Source of the DNA: UMGS1766 sp963597355
Lineage (GTDB): Bacteria > Bacillota > Clostridia > Oscillospirales > Oscillospiraceae
DNA: 64,000 bases
Reading direction: 5' to 3'
Assembly (NCBI GenBank): GCA_963597355.1
Contig: CAVBPR010000003.1
Span: 28,604 to 92,603 of the forward strand
Below the pieces are notes generated by a model, which was not told where the DNA came from, made no database searches, and saw only the letters and a list, made by a program, of their open reading frames with translations. Positions 25,956-34,559 of this stretch are shown here, in pieces (positions within the stretch are counted from its first letter, which is position 1; each line of letters starts with the position of its first letter). The translations under genes and the position numbers were made by a program.

Positions 25956-27389
25956 TTACTTTTTCTTTTCTGCTTTTTCAACCGCCTTGATCTTCTGGAA
26001 CGCATCCATGTCCTTCACCAGCGGGCCAACCAGCAGCCACATAATAATGGCATTGGGAACAACCATCAGCGCATTCAAAATATCGGAAATGTCCCAGGCA
26101 ATCTCAAATGCGGAGATGCAGCCAACAAAGGCGACAACAGCGAAGATAATGCGGTAAGCCATGGTAACCTTTGTAGAACGAGTCAGGTATTCCAGTGCCT
26201 TCTCACCGTGATACTCCCAGCCGAGGATGGTGGAAAATGCAAACAGTGCCAGAGAAATCGCCACAAGCCACGCACCAACCGGTCCAAGGGTAGAGCGGAA
26301 GGCCGCAATGGTAAGGGCCGCGCCCTTCAGTACAACCTCACCGGTTGCAGGGTCGTTTACCTGGCTCATAACACCGGAAGTCAGGATGGCCAAACCGGTA
26401 ACGGAGCAAACCACAAAGGTGTCCCAGAAGGTGCCGGTAGAGTTGATATAACCCTGACGGACATGGTTATCTGTGGTAGCGGCAGATGCGGTAATTGCTG
26501 CCGAGCCCATGCCGGCCTCGTTGGAGAAGCAGCCTCTGCCAACGCCCTTGCTCATAGCCTGTGCCATGCTGGCAACAACACTGCCTGCAACACCGCCGCC
26601 TACAGCCTCAACGGAGAAAGCCATACGGAACATATCAACAAACGCCGCCGGAACCGCAGTGATATGGAAGCAGATCACTACCAGTGCACCGAGGAAATAG
26701 AAGATTGCCATGATCGGCACAATGACGGAAGAAACCTTGGAGATCGACTTCAGACCGCCTACCACGATAACCAAGGTGGCCAGACCGACAATGATGCCGA
26801 CCACCCACATCGGAGCACCGCAAATATTGTTGAATGCTTCTGCAATGGAGTTGCCCTGCGTCAGGTTGCCGATGCCAAAGGAGGCAAACACAGCAAACAG
26901 CGCAAACAGAACACCCAATACCTTGCCGAATTTCTTGAACTTGCTTCCGTAAACTTCAGGAATGCCGTGCTCTGCCGTTACCATTGGGCCGCCCAGCATC
27001 TCTCCGCGCTCGTTTGTGATGCGGTACTTGACCGCCAGGGAACACTCTGTGAACTTGCTGGAAATACCAAATGCAGCGGAAATCCACATCCAGACCAGTG
27101 CGCCCGGGCCACCAACTGCCAGAGCAGATGCCACACCGGCAATATTACCGGTACCAATTGTAGCCGCCAAAGCGGTGCAAAGGCAGGCAAACGGAGAAAC
27201 GTCTCCAGTGCCCCGCTTCGTGGTACGAGCCTCTTTCGAAAGAGTGCTCTTAATTGCATAGCCAAGATTGCGCCAAGGCAGGAACTTTGTGCGGACCGTC
27301 AGGAAAATACCTGTGCCCACCAAGATAACCAGCATAACCGGGCCCCAAACCCAGCCATCGATGGTCTCAAGGACGCTTAAAAATGTCAT
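25956..27389 (-). CDS. Sodium/proton:alanine/glycine symporter (AGCS family), second copy
   Basis: The 477-residue membrane carrier has about eleven hydrophobic segments and the AGCS signatures ALAATIGTGNIAGVASALAVG and GVGRGCFSNEAGMGSAAITA. It is clearly different in sequence from the 8596-9990 copy, so it is a paralogue rather than a recent duplicate. The C-terminus is Lys/Glu-rich (KAVEKAEKKK). ATG 27389 is behind AAGGAGAG. A glycine riboswitch and terminator precede it, making glycine or alanine the likely substrate. Confidence 0.94.
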   Translation of the reverse strand: MTFLSVLETIDGWVWGPVMLVILVGTGIFLTVRTKFLPWRNLGYAIKSTLSKEARTTKRGTGDVSPFACLCTALAATIGTGNIAGVASALAVGGPGALVWMWISAAFGISSKFTECSLAVKYRITNERGEMLGGPMVTAEHGIPEVYGSKFKKFGKVLGVLFALFAVFASFGIGNLTQGNSIAEAFNNICGAPMWVVGIIVGLATLVIVVGGLKSISKVSSVIVPIMAIFYFLGALVVICFHITAVPAAFVDMFRMAFSVEAVGGGVAGSVVASMAQAMSKGVGRGCFSNEAGMGSAAITASAATTDNHVRQGYINSTGTFWDTFVVCSVTGLAILTSGVMSQVNDPATGEVVLKGAALTIAAFRSTLGPVGAWLVAISLALFAFSTILGWEYHGEKALEYLTRSTKVTMAYRIIFAVVAFVGCISAFEIAWDISDILNALMVVPNAIIMWLLVGPLVKDMDAFQKIKAVEKAEKKK

Positions 27390-27490
27390 ACTTCTCTCTC
27401 CTTACAGGTTAAATTGCCACAACCTATCACAAATCAAAAAGAAAAGGACAAAACCGTGGGGGGAGACGGTTCTGTCCAAAGAACAAAATC

Positions 27491-27551
27491 AAAAAAACTG
27501 CCCACGGACACAAGGAAAGAATTCGATCCCCTTTGATCCGTAAAGCAGTTC
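27491..27551 (-). terminator. Expression-platform terminator of the second glycine riboswitch
   Basis: On the minus strand AACTGCTTTACGGA... pairs with ...TCCGTGGGCAGTT over an interrupted stem, followed by TTTTTTGATTTTG. It lies between the aptamer and the symporter start. Confidence 0.65.
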
Positions 27552-27559
27552 AATTAAAA

Positions 27560-27640
27560 CTCTGTCCTTTGGCCTGAGAGATTATCGGCACTCGCCGCAT
27601 TACACCTTCGGCACCTGCGCAAAGCAGGCTTCTCCAGAGT
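27560..27640 (-). promoter_or_regulatory. Glycine riboswitch (single aptamer) upstream of the second AGCS symporter
   Basis: On the minus strand the conserved blocks appear in order: ACTCTGGAGA, a short hairpin (GCCTGC...GCAGG), the core GTGCCGAAGGTGTAA, a variable hairpin, then CTCTCAGGCCAAAGGACAGAGT. These match the glycine aptamer consensus. Only one aptamer is evident; sequence 27641-27715 on its 5' side is structured but lacks the core blocks. Confidence 0.9.
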
Positions 27641-27723
27641 ACATCGAGTTCCGATTTCCAATGCCAGCCTTGGCATAATCAGGCGGAAACCAGAGTCGAT
27701 GCCGTGATTTGGTTGTTAGGGCT

Positions 27724-27752
27724 AGTATACGTATCTTTTTCACAAAATGCAA
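27724..27752 (-). promoter_or_regulatory. Sigma-A promoter of the riboswitch-AGCS transcript
   Basis: On the minus strand, -35 TTGCAT (27747-27752), 17 bp, -10 TATACT (27724-27729). It lies about 80 bp before the aptamer. Confidence 0.8.
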
Positions 27753-27851
27753 GAAGAATTTTAAAAATTTGCATTTTGACGGAAAACAGCCGCCGTCTAA
27801 CCCTAAATTTGACAAAACAGAAAAATATAAATGCAACTTGTTGTTTTTTTC

Positions 27852-27880
27852 TTGCCAATACATCCATAATTGAGTATGAT
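27852..27880 (+). promoter_or_regulatory. Sigma-A promoter of lysA
   Basis: -35 TTGCCA (27852-27857), 17 bp, -10 TATGAT (27875-27880), followed by AAGGAG and the lysA ATG at 27935. It shows that the open frame extending upstream to 27704 is not coding. Confidence 0.8.
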
Positions 27881-27934
27881 AGTACAGGTAAAATAAACAG
27901 GTTAACTTTGCCTGATAAGGAGTATAGATTATTC

Positions 27935-29194
27935 ATGAGTAAAACGCCCTTTGTATCCCAGGCACAACTGGAACAGATCTGCAAGGAATATCCCACTCCC
28001 TTTCATATTTATGATGAAAAGGGCATCCGCGCAACGGCTCGCGCCGTAAACGAAGCCTTTCGTTGGAACAAAGGTTTCCGGGAGTATTTTGCTGTAAAAG
28101 CAACTCCTACACCAAGAATTTTAAAGATTCTGAAGGAAGAGGGCTGCGGAACCGACTGCTCCTCTCTGACGGAGCTGATGATGAGCGATCGCTGCGGCTT
28201 CCATGGCAGTGAAATCATGTTCTCTTCCAACGAAACTCCGGCAGAAGAATTCGTACTGGCCGATCAACTGGGCGCCACCATCAATCTGGATGACATCACC
28301 CATATCGACTTTCTGGAGAAAACCATCGGCCACATTCCTGAAACCATCTCCTGCCGCTTTAATCCCGGCGGTGTGTTCCAGCTTGGCGAGAGCAAGGAGG
28401 GGTTCCAGGTCATGGATAATCCGGGGGATGCCAAGTATGGCTTCACCCGTGAGCAGTTGTTTGAAGGCTTTCGCATTTTAAAGGAAAAGGGCGCAAAGTA
28501 TTTCGGCATTCATTCTTTCCTTGCCTCTAACACAATCTCCAACGATTACTATCCTGCTCTGGCCGCTCAACTGTTTCAACTGGCGGTCGAGCTGAAGGAA
28601 CAGACCGGAGCCGATATCCGCTTTATCAATCTTTCCGGTGGTGTTGGTGTTCCGTATCGTCCGGAACAGCAAGCCAACGACATCGCTGTGATCGGCGAAG
28701 GAGTTCGCCGCAAATTTGAAGAAATTCTGGTGCCCGCCGGTCTGGGTGACGTGGCTATTTACACTGAGATGGGGCGCTATATGCTGGCTCCCCATGGTCA
28801 TTTAGTGACCCGGGCAATCCACGAAAAGCACACCTACAAGGAATATATCGGTGTAGATGCCTGTGCTGCCAACCTGATGCGTCCGGCCATGTACGGTGCT
28901 TACCATCACATCACTGTCATGGGCAAGGAAAACGCCGCCTGCGACCATAAGTATGATGTTGTTGGCTCTCTGTGCGAAAACAACGATAAATTTGCAGTGG
29001 ATCGCATGTTGCCCAAGATTGACATTGGCGATCTTCTGGTGCTCCACGACACCGGTGCTCACGGCTTCTCCATGGGCTACAATTACAATGGCCGCCTGCG
29101 TTCTGCAGAGCTTCTGCTGAAGGAAGATGGTTCGGTCGAATTGATGCGCCGCGCTGAGACTCCGGCAGATTATTTTGCAACTCTGGTTTGGTAA
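27935..29194 (+). CDS. lysA: Diaminopimelate decarboxylase
   Basis: This PLP enzyme of the fold III alanine racemase type converts meso-diaminopimelate to lysine. The 419-residue protein has the PLP lysine in YFAVKATPTPRIL, and the substrate and PLP segments GGVFQLG, GIHSFLASN, NLSGGVGVPYRP and ETGRY-like EMGRYMLAP. The C-terminal active-site region CENNDKF is present in place of the usual CESxD. ATG 27935 begins MSKTPFVSQAQLEQI. A related decarboxylase (ornithine/carboxynorspermidine type) is less likely. It is a single-gene unit. Confidence 0.85.
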   Translation: MSKTPFVSQAQLEQICKEYPTPFHIYDEKGIRATARAVNEAFRWNKGFREYFAVKATPTPRILKILKEEGCGTDCSSLTELMMSDRCGFHGSEIMFSSNETPAEEFVLADQLGATINLDDITHIDFLEKTIGHIPETISCRFNPGGVFQLGESKEGFQVMDNPGDAKYGFTREQLFEGFRILKEKGAKYFGIHSFLASNTISNDYYPALAAQLFQLAVELKEQTGADIRFINLSGGVGVPYRPEQQANDIAVIGEGVRRKFEEILVPAGLGDVAIYTEMGRYMLAPHGHLVTRAIHEKHTYKEYIGVDACAANLMRPAMYGAYHHITVMGKENAACDHKYDVVGSLCENNDKFAVDRMLPKIDIGDLLVLHDTGAHGFSMGYNYNGRLRSAELLLKEDGSVELMRRAETPADYFATLVW

Positions 29195-29283
29195 ATCCAG
29201 TCTGCAGTTCCCTCTTTCTGTCTGTGTCAGACAGAAAACACAATCAAATCGCTGGCTTTTTCGCCGTTCCCACTTGAACACAA

Positions 29284-29325
29284 CGGCCGAAGCGCACTCT
29301 GCGCTTCGGCCGCTTTCGTTTTATA
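29284..29325 (+). terminator. Terminator of lysA
   Basis: CGGCCGAAGCGC and GCGCTTCGGCCG form a perfect 12-bp stem with an ACTCT loop, followed by CTTTCGTTTTAT. Confidence 0.85.
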
Positions 29326-29347
29326 ATCTAAGAAATGAGGCGTTCTT

Positions 29348-30706
29348 TTGAAACTATCCCGCTATTTTGGCACGCGCCAATTCTGTCTAACCGCTTTATC
29401 GATTACCCTTCCCATCATCGCACAAAATCTACTGACCACCTCTTTCTCCCTTGTCGATACCCTGATGATATCCTCCCTCGGAACTGCAGAGCTGACTGCG
29501 GTCGGTCAGTGTGCTTCCTGGATTCAATTGCTGAACGTGATGTTGTTTGGCATTTCCAGTGCCGCCGGTGTTCAAGTGGCTCAATTCTGGGGCGGACAGC
29601 GCGTGGACAAAGTGCGAAAGAGTTACGGCGTAGGCCTTTCTCTCTGCATTGCAGTAACGATTCTGTTCGGTCTTTTTACCGCGCTGTTCCCATCTCTGAT
29701 TATGAAATTCTACACCACAGATGCTGATGTTGCCGCCGCCGGAATCCGTTATCTCCGCGTTGTGGCCTTCGGTTTTGTTGGCTTTGGTCTGCAGCATATT
29801 GCAAATGCCGTCCTGCGTTCCACCGAGCAGGTGCGAATTCCGATGTATGGCACCATCGTTGCGGTTCTGACCAACATCATCCTGAACTACACATTGATCT
29901 TCGGCCATTTCGGCGTCCCTGCCATGGGAATCGCCGGCGCCGCACTGGCAAGCTGCTGTGCCAACTGGATTGGTGCACTGGTAACCTATGGCATCAGCTT
30001 CAAGAAGCATGCCATTCTGCGCACAGCGCTCTCTCAACTGCTCCCGGACCAACTGAGCTTCGTTCAAAGCTACTTCAAAGTTGGTCTTCCCATCATGGTG
30101 AACGAATTGTTATGGGGCGGCGGCACTGCTATTTTAAACATGATCTATGGCCACATTGGCACAAGAGAATATGCCGCTATGACGATCTGCGCCACCATTG
30201 AGAATTTGATTACTACCGTCTTTTTGTCCCTGGGAAATTCCGCCAACGTTTTGGTCGGAGCTGAAATCGGTCGGGGAAAACAGGAAAAAGCCTATCAAAA
30301 TGCTGTCATCATTAGCTGCTGGACTCCGGTGATTGCCGCTTTTTTCGGCTCCCTGCTGCTTTTGTTCCGCCATCCCATTGTCACTATGTTCCATCAAAGC
30401 TCTGATGTTTCCCACCTTGCCATACAATTGATCCTTGTGATCGGTCTTACCCTGCCCATGCGATTTTTTCAATACATCCATATCTGCGGCATCCTGCGTG
30501 CCGGTGCAGATGGAGTAACCGCAGCATTATACGATTTCATTGGCATTTGGTGCATCAGCATCCCCCTGGCCCTGATCGGTCTGCTGATGCAAGCACCATT
30601 TCTTTGGATTTATCTGGTTGTCACCCTGTTCGATTCTCTGGTAAAAGATATTCTCGTCTTTCGACGCTTCCGATCAAAGAAATGGATGATCCAAATTGGA
30701 ACATAA
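29348..30706 (+). CDS. MATE family multidrug/sodium antiporter
   Basis: The 452-residue protein has about twelve hydrophobic segments in two homologous halves. The N-terminal segment (ALSITLPIIAQNLLTTSFSLVDTLMIS) and the loop GQCASWIQLLNVMLFGISSAAGVQVAQFWG are typical of MATE exporters, which swap Na+ or H+ for cationic drugs or metabolites. The start is TTG 29348, 8 bases after GAGG; no ATG alternative fits the N-terminus. The substrate is unknown. It is followed by a terminator shared with hpf. Confidence 0.9.
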   Translation: MKLSRYFGTRQFCLTALSITLPIIAQNLLTTSFSLVDTLMISSLGTAELTAVGQCASWIQLLNVMLFGISSAAGVQVAQFWGGQRVDKVRKSYGVGLSLCIAVTILFGLFTALFPSLIMKFYTTDADVAAAGIRYLRVVAFGFVGFGLQHIANAVLRSTEQVRIPMYGTIVAVLTNIILNYTLIFGHFGVPAMGIAGAALASCCANWIGALVTYGISFKKHAILRTALSQLLPDQLSFVQSYFKVGLPIMVNELLWGGGTAILNMIYGHIGTREYAAMTICATIENLITTVFLSLGNSANVLVGAEIGRGKQEKAYQNAVIISCWTPVIAAFFGSLLLLFRHPIVTMFHQSSDVSHLAIQLILVIGLTLPMRFFQYIHICGILRAGADGVTAALYDFIGIWCISIPLALIGLLMQAPFLWIYLVVTLFDSLVKDILVFRRFRSKKWMIQIGT

Positions 30707-30707
30707 A

Positions 30708-30745
30708 AATATCCCCGGAGTGCGCATCACTCCGGGGATATTCTG
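30708..30745. terminator. Bidirectional terminator between the MATE gene and hpf
   Basis: AATATCCCCGGAGTG and its exact complement form a 15-bp stem with a CGCA loop in a 43-bp gap between convergent genes, with A/T-rich ends on both sides. Confidence 0.8.
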
Positions 30746-30749
30746 TTTA

Positions 30750-31286
30750 TCAGTCGCCGTCGTCTTCAATCAGACCATAGCCACCATCATTTCTGGCATA
30801 GACCACCGCAATTGCGCCGTCATTGTCTGCATTACGGAAAACAAAGAAACTGTGTCCGGTCAGGTTCATCTGGAGTACCGCTTCCTCTGCACTCATTGGC
30901 TTAAGCGTGAACTTCTTCGAACGAACGATCTGGATATCGTCCTGTTCTTCCTCGTCGTCTTCCTGCGCCAGCAGTGCGTTGAGCTCCTCGTTGTGCAGTC
31001 GCTTTGCCAAACGGGTCTTATACTTCTGAATCTGCCGTTCAATGGCGGTAATTGCCGCATCTACGGAAGCATTCGCGTCGCTGGTGGTTGATTCGCCCCG
31101 ATACAATGCGCCTCCGGCGTTGACAGAGACCTCGACCTTAACCATTCCCTTCTTCAGGTTGGTGTAAGTAACGGTAGCCTCTGCATCAGAGCGAAAGAAG
31201 CGATCCAATTTTTTCAGCTTCTTTTCTGCATAGAAATGCACTCCACTGGGCTGATCGCCCTTGCGATCGACAAATTTTACATTCAC
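30750..31286 (-). CDS. hpf: Ribosome hibernation promoting factor, long form
   Basis: It binds the 30S decoding centre and joins inactive ribosomes into 100S dimers in resting cells. The 178-residue protein has the N-terminal S30AE beta-alpha fold (HFYAEKKLKKLDRFF, ASVDAAITAIERQIQKYKTRL), an acidic linker (QEDDEEEQDD) and the C-terminal dimerisation domain (VRSKKFTLKPMSAEEAVLQMNLTGHSFFVFRN, split here by function). The start is GTG 31286 with AAAGGAG upstream, giving MNVKFVDRKG. It is monocistronic. Confidence 0.95.
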   Translation of the reverse strand: MNVKFVDRKGDQPSGVHFYAEKKLKKLDRFFRSDAEATVTYTNLKKGMVKVEVSVNAGGALYRGESTTSDANASVDAAITAIERQIQKYKTRLAKRLHNEELNALLAQEDDEEEQDDIQIVRSKKFTLKPMSAEEAVLQMNLTGHSFFVFRNADNDGAIAVVYARNDGGYGLIEDDGD

Positions 31287-31347
31287 GATGATGCGCTCCT
31301 TTCTCGGTTGAATAACCTGGAAGCATGAGCTCCTGCTTCTTGTCTGT

Positions 31348-31377
31348 ATTGTAGCATAACCGCAGACTAAATTGCAA
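31348..31377 (-). promoter_or_regulatory. Sigma-A promoter of hpf
   Basis: On the minus strand, -35 TTGCAA (31372-31377), 18 bp, -10 TACAAT (31348-31353). Confidence 0.7.
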
Positions 31378-31424
31378 CTAAATTATGAACTTTTCACAAA
31401 TTTTTATGCGTTTGTTTCATCTCT

Positions 31425-32267
31425 TCAAAGAACCCGGCTGGCATGCCGCGTTACATGACACCCCAGATTGACACAGCATGGCAAACCGGCAATGTGCGTT
31501 GGATAGGCATTGATTGCCACTGCCAACGCAGTTACGCTTCCTCCAAGCCCCTGAGGGCCAATTCCAAGCCGATTCACTTTTTCGAGAATACGCTGTTCCA
31601 TATCCGCATAAAAGGGATCTTGATTTTGTTCATTCACCGGACGAAGCAGTGCCCGTTTTGCCAAAATCGCCGCCAACTCAGCATCACCGCCCAGCCCAAC
31701 GCCTACTACCACCGGTGGACAGGGATTGGACCCCGCAGCAGACACCGCCTGAACAATGACGTCCTCTATCGCCTCCTGGGTTACAGATGGCTTGAGCATA
31801 TGCAGACTGGTCATGTTTTCGCTTCCAAATCCCTTGGGCGCAACCGTAATGGTCAATTGATCTCCCTCTACAAGACGCAAATGAAGCACAGCAGGCGTAT
31901 TGTCATTGGTGTTCACGCGACGAATGGGGTCGGACACAACGCTCTTGCGCAGATAGCCCTCGGTATAACCTCTTGCTACGCCCTGGTTAATCGCATCCTG
32001 CAGCAGGCCGCCGCTGATGTGAACCTCCTGCCCCAAATCACAGAACACAACCGCCATTCCGGTATCCTGACAAATAGGAAGATGCTTTTCATCTGCAAAA
32101 GTGAAATTCTCTACCAGATCTCCCAGTATGGATTTTCCCACCGGCGACACTTCCCTGTGCTCCGCATCGGAAATTGCCTCTCGCAAATCACACGGCAACA
32201 CACAATTTGCTTCAATGCACAGGTCACGCACCGTTTGAACAATTTGATCGAAGGTTATCTCTCTCAT
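31425..32267 (-). CDS. Class I fumarate hydratase, alpha (N-terminal) subunit
   Basis: This is the [4Fe-4S] hydro-lyase subunit that interconverts fumarate and malate, or tartrate in TtdA-type enzymes. The 280-residue protein has the cluster Cys in LPICQDTGMAVVF and near the C-terminus (GLPCCVNLGCHVTRHA), plus GSENMTSLHML and GVGLGGDAELAAILAKRAL. Class I two-subunit enzymes need a beta subunit carrying catalytic residues; none follows here. It ends 138 bp before hpf and begins 6 bp after the PHP gene, so it shares that transcript. Confidence 0.9.
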   Translation of the reverse strand: MREITFDQIVQTVRDLCIEANCVLPCDLREAISDAEHREVSPVGKSILGDLVENFTFADEKHLPICQDTGMAVVFCDLGQEVHISGGLLQDAINQGVARGYTEGYLRKSVVSDPIRRVNTNDNTPAVLHLRLVEGDQLTITVAPKGFGSENMTSLHMLKPSVTQEAIEDVIVQAVSAAGSNPCPPVVVGVGLGGDAELAAILAKRALLRPVNEQNQDPFYADMEQRILEKVNRLGIGPQGLGGSVTALAVAINAYPTHIAGLPCCVNLGCHVTRHASRVL

Positions 32268-32273
32268 GTCAAC

Positions 32274-33089
32274 TTAGTCCTCCAGTTTTATAAAATGCGG
32301 CTTTCGCTGGGCATAGGCGGCTATATAGCGAAATCCAAGTTCCTTCAGCACTGTATAGGCATCCGGAATACCGGATCCCACATACTCTTGCGCGTGGGCG
32401 TCACTGCCCACGGTAACAATCTCGCCGCCCAGTCCACGATACATTTTCATCAATTGAACATAATCCTCGCAAACGGACTTTCCCCAGTTTTTTGTGTTGA
32501 CTTCCACTCCATATCCGTTTTCGACACAAAGTTTCAGAATGGTCCGAATTTGCTCCTGATAGCGATCCAGTGTGATCTTCTGACCGTCCCGATCCCGCAT
32601 ATAGCGCAGTGGATATGGAATATGCGCCAGAACGTCAAACTTTCCCCACTGTACGCTGCGAAACATAGACTGAAAATAATCATCCAAATGGGCATAACAT
32701 GTCTCAGGCGTATCGTAGCAAATATCATAGAAATCCGTCCGCCCGACTTCCATGCTTAAATTATGCACAGAACAAAGCACGCAGTCCAAGCCCGGCTCAT
32801 CCTGCACCCGCTCCGCTGCTTCAAAATCAGCCGGTGCATTTCCCAACTCCAGCCCATAACGAATTTTTATCTGATTTCCCCAGGCGTTGATCGCCTGTCG
32901 CTGCTGTTCCCGCGCCGGAAGCCAATCAAAGCTGGGATTGTAACTGCCGTCAAAATCCAGAATATCATAGTGATCGGTAAAACAGATTTCATTCAAGCCG
33001 CGATCCACTGCACTTTGCGCCATCGCAATGCGGGGTGTTTCACTGTCCTTGGAAATGCTTGAATGCATATGGCTGTCTACAAGGTACAC
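32274..33089 (-). CDS. PHP-domain histidinol-phosphatase family protein
   Basis: This is a metal-dependent phosphoesterase of the PHP fold. The 271-residue protein has the first metal motif DSHMHSSISKDSE, then CFTDHYD, the glutamate in GLELG, SVHNL, HIPYPLRY and the last motif GSDAHAQEYVG. HisJ/HisK-type PHP proteins dephosphorylate histidinol phosphate, and the length fits, but no his genes are adjacent, so the substrate is uncertain. It is the first gene of a two-gene unit with the fumarase subunit. Confidence 0.85.
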   Translation of the reverse strand: MYLVDSHMHSSISKDSETPRIAMAQSAVDRGLNEICFTDHYDILDFDGSYNPSFDWLPAREQQRQAINAWGNQIKIRYGLELGNAPADFEAAERVQDEPGLDCVLCSVHNLSMEVGRTDFYDICYDTPETCYAHLDDYFQSMFRSVQWGKFDVLAHIPYPLRYMRDRDGQKITLDRYQEQIRTILKLCVENGYGVEVNTKNWGKSVCEDYVQLMKMYRGLGGEIVTVGSDAHAQEYVGSGIPDAYTVLKELGFRYIAAYAQRKPHFIKLED

Positions 33090-33175
33090 GAAAAATCACA
33101 TCCTCTGATCGATTTATCCCTTTGATCAACAGTATACCATAAATTTTATCAACTGCCACCCCCGCAGATCAAAAC

Positions 33176-33241
33176 AAAACAGCCCTCTTCAGAAGCAGTC
33201 GGAAATCGAGAACTACCCGTTGTTTCTGAAGAGAGCTGTAT
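33176..33241 (-). terminator. Terminator of the hrcA-grpE-dnaK-dnaJ operon
   Basis: On the minus strand ACAGCTCTCTTCAGAA and TTCTGAAGAGGGCTGT form a long stem with one mismatch around a roughly 30-base loop, followed by TTTGTTTTG. Confidence 0.7.
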
Positions 33242-33273
33242 TATGTCTGAATCCTCGCTGTAAAAGCAAAAGA

Positions 33274-34449
33274 TTATTTTTTATTGCGTTTCTTCTCGAA
33301 CAGGCCTTTTCCCTTGTTCGAAACCGGCTCACTGGTATCCAGCGGCTTGCCATGCATGGTGTCGTCAAAGCGGCGCAAAGCCTCTTTCTGTGCATCCGTC
33401 AGGCTTTTTGGCACCTGTACCCGAACGGTAACATACTGGTCACCCCGACCGCGACCATTCAGGTTGGGAATGCCCTGTCCACGCAAACGGAACGTGGTGC
33501 CCGTTTGTGTGCCGGCCGGAAGATTATACTTCACCTTTGTTCCGTCAATGGTGGGAATCTCCAACTCTGCACCCAATGCAGCCTGCACGAAGGATATATC
33601 CTGATCCATCATCACATTGCTGCGGTCTCTGCGGAAAATAGCGTGAGGCCGTACATCCACCGTAACCAGCAGATCGCCATTGGGTCCGCCGTTTGTGCCG
33701 GCATGTCCCTGTCCACGCAAGGAGAAGGTCGTTCCCACATCCGCACCGGCGGGAATTTTGACTGTGATCTTCTTCGGCTTACGCACATTGCCCTCGCCGT
33801 GGCAGGTACTGCAGGGCTGATGAACAATCTTGCCCTTGCCGCCGCAGCGCTGACAGGGCTGGGATGTGCTCATTACACCCAGAATTGTGCGCTGCTGTAC
33901 CTGAACCGATCCGGTACCATGACAATCCGGGCAAATTTCGGCAGTTGTCCCGCTGGCACAACCGGTGCCGCGGCAATCCGGGCAGCTCTCTACCCGATTT
34001 AGTGTGACCTCTTTTTCACATCCAAATGCAGCCTCTTCAAAGCTCAGCGTCATATTGACCCGGATATCCCGTCCCTGTGTCGGAGCATTGGGATTGCGTT
34101 GACGTCCGCCGCCAAAACCGCCAAAGCCACTGCCGCCGCCAAAGAAGCTGTTGAAGATGTCACCCACATCGAAGCCGTCAAATCCGCCACCGCCAAAGCC
34201 ACCGGCTCCAAAGTTAGGATCAACACCCGCATGACCATACTGGTCATAACGCTGGCGCTTTTCCGCGTCGGACAGAACCTCGTAGGCTTCGTTCACCTCT
34301 TTGAACTTCGCCTCTGCCTCCGCATTGCCGGGGTTCAAATCCGGGTGGTATTTTTTTGCCAGTTTGCGATACGCCTTTTTAATCTCATCATCTGATGCAG
34401 AGCGATCCACGCCCAGCACCTCATAGTAATCTCGTTTATTCTCTGCCAT
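33274..34449 (-). CDS. dnaJ: Chaperone protein DnaJ
   Basis: This co-chaperone delivers unfolded proteins to DnaK and triggers its ATPase. The 391-residue type I Hsp40 has the J domain (1-70, HPD at about 34-36), a Gly/Phe-rich region (about 75-115), four CxxCxGxG zinc repeats (CPDCRGTG, CPDCHGTG, CQRCGGKG, CSTCHGEG) and C-terminal substrate-binding domains. ATG 34449 (MAENKRDYYEVLG) is behind AAGGTGAG. It is the last gene of the operon. Confidence 0.98.
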   Translation of the reverse strand: MAENKRDYYEVLGVDRSASDDEIKKAYRKLAKKYHPDLNPGNAEAEAKFKEVNEAYEVLSDAEKRQRYDQYGHAGVDPNFGAGGFGGGGFDGFDVGDIFNSFFGGGSGFGGFGGGRQRNPNAPTQGRDIRVNMTLSFEEAAFGCEKEVTLNRVESCPDCRGTGCASGTTAEICPDCHGTGSVQVQQRTILGVMSTSQPCQRCGGKGKIVHQPCSTCHGEGNVRKPKKITVKIPAGADVGTTFSLRGQGHAGTNGGPNGDLLVTVDVRPHAIFRRDRSNVMMDQDISFVQAALGAELEIPTIDGTKVKYNLPAGTQTGTTFRLRGQGIPNLNGRGRGDQYVTVRVQVPKSLTDAQKEALRRFDDTMHGKPLDTSEPVSNKGKGLFEKKRNKK

Positions 34450-34502
34450 ACAACTCACCTTCTTGTGAGATAACTCATTTTTATTTTCGGTTAGTCAAAC
34501 GG

Positions 34503-34543
34503 CCGGAACGGGCGGGGCAGATGCCCGCCCCGCTGCGCTCCGG
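34503..34543 (-). other. GC-rich hairpin between dnaK and dnaJ
   Basis: CCGGAACGGGCGGGGCAGATGCCCGCCCCG...CTCCGG can fold into a strong two-level stem. It has no T-run, so it probably tunes mRNA stability or read-through within the operon rather than ending it. Confidence 0.5.
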
Positions 34544-34559
34544 CTGAATACGCTGGTTC

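Noticed and set aside
27641..27715. A second glycine aptamer 5' of the riboswitch before the AGCS gene
   Set aside because: The stretch is structured but lacks the conserved GCCGAAGG-type core, so only one aptamer is called.
31443..32759. A 438-codon plus-strand frame opposite the fumarase and PHP genes
   Set aside because: It crosses two clearly coding minus-strand genes and shows no domain; the minus genes carry all catalytic motifs.
34099..34260. Gly/Phe-rich repetitive DNA in dnaJ as a possible tandem repeat element
   Set aside because: It is the normal glycine/phenylalanine-rich linker of DnaJ.
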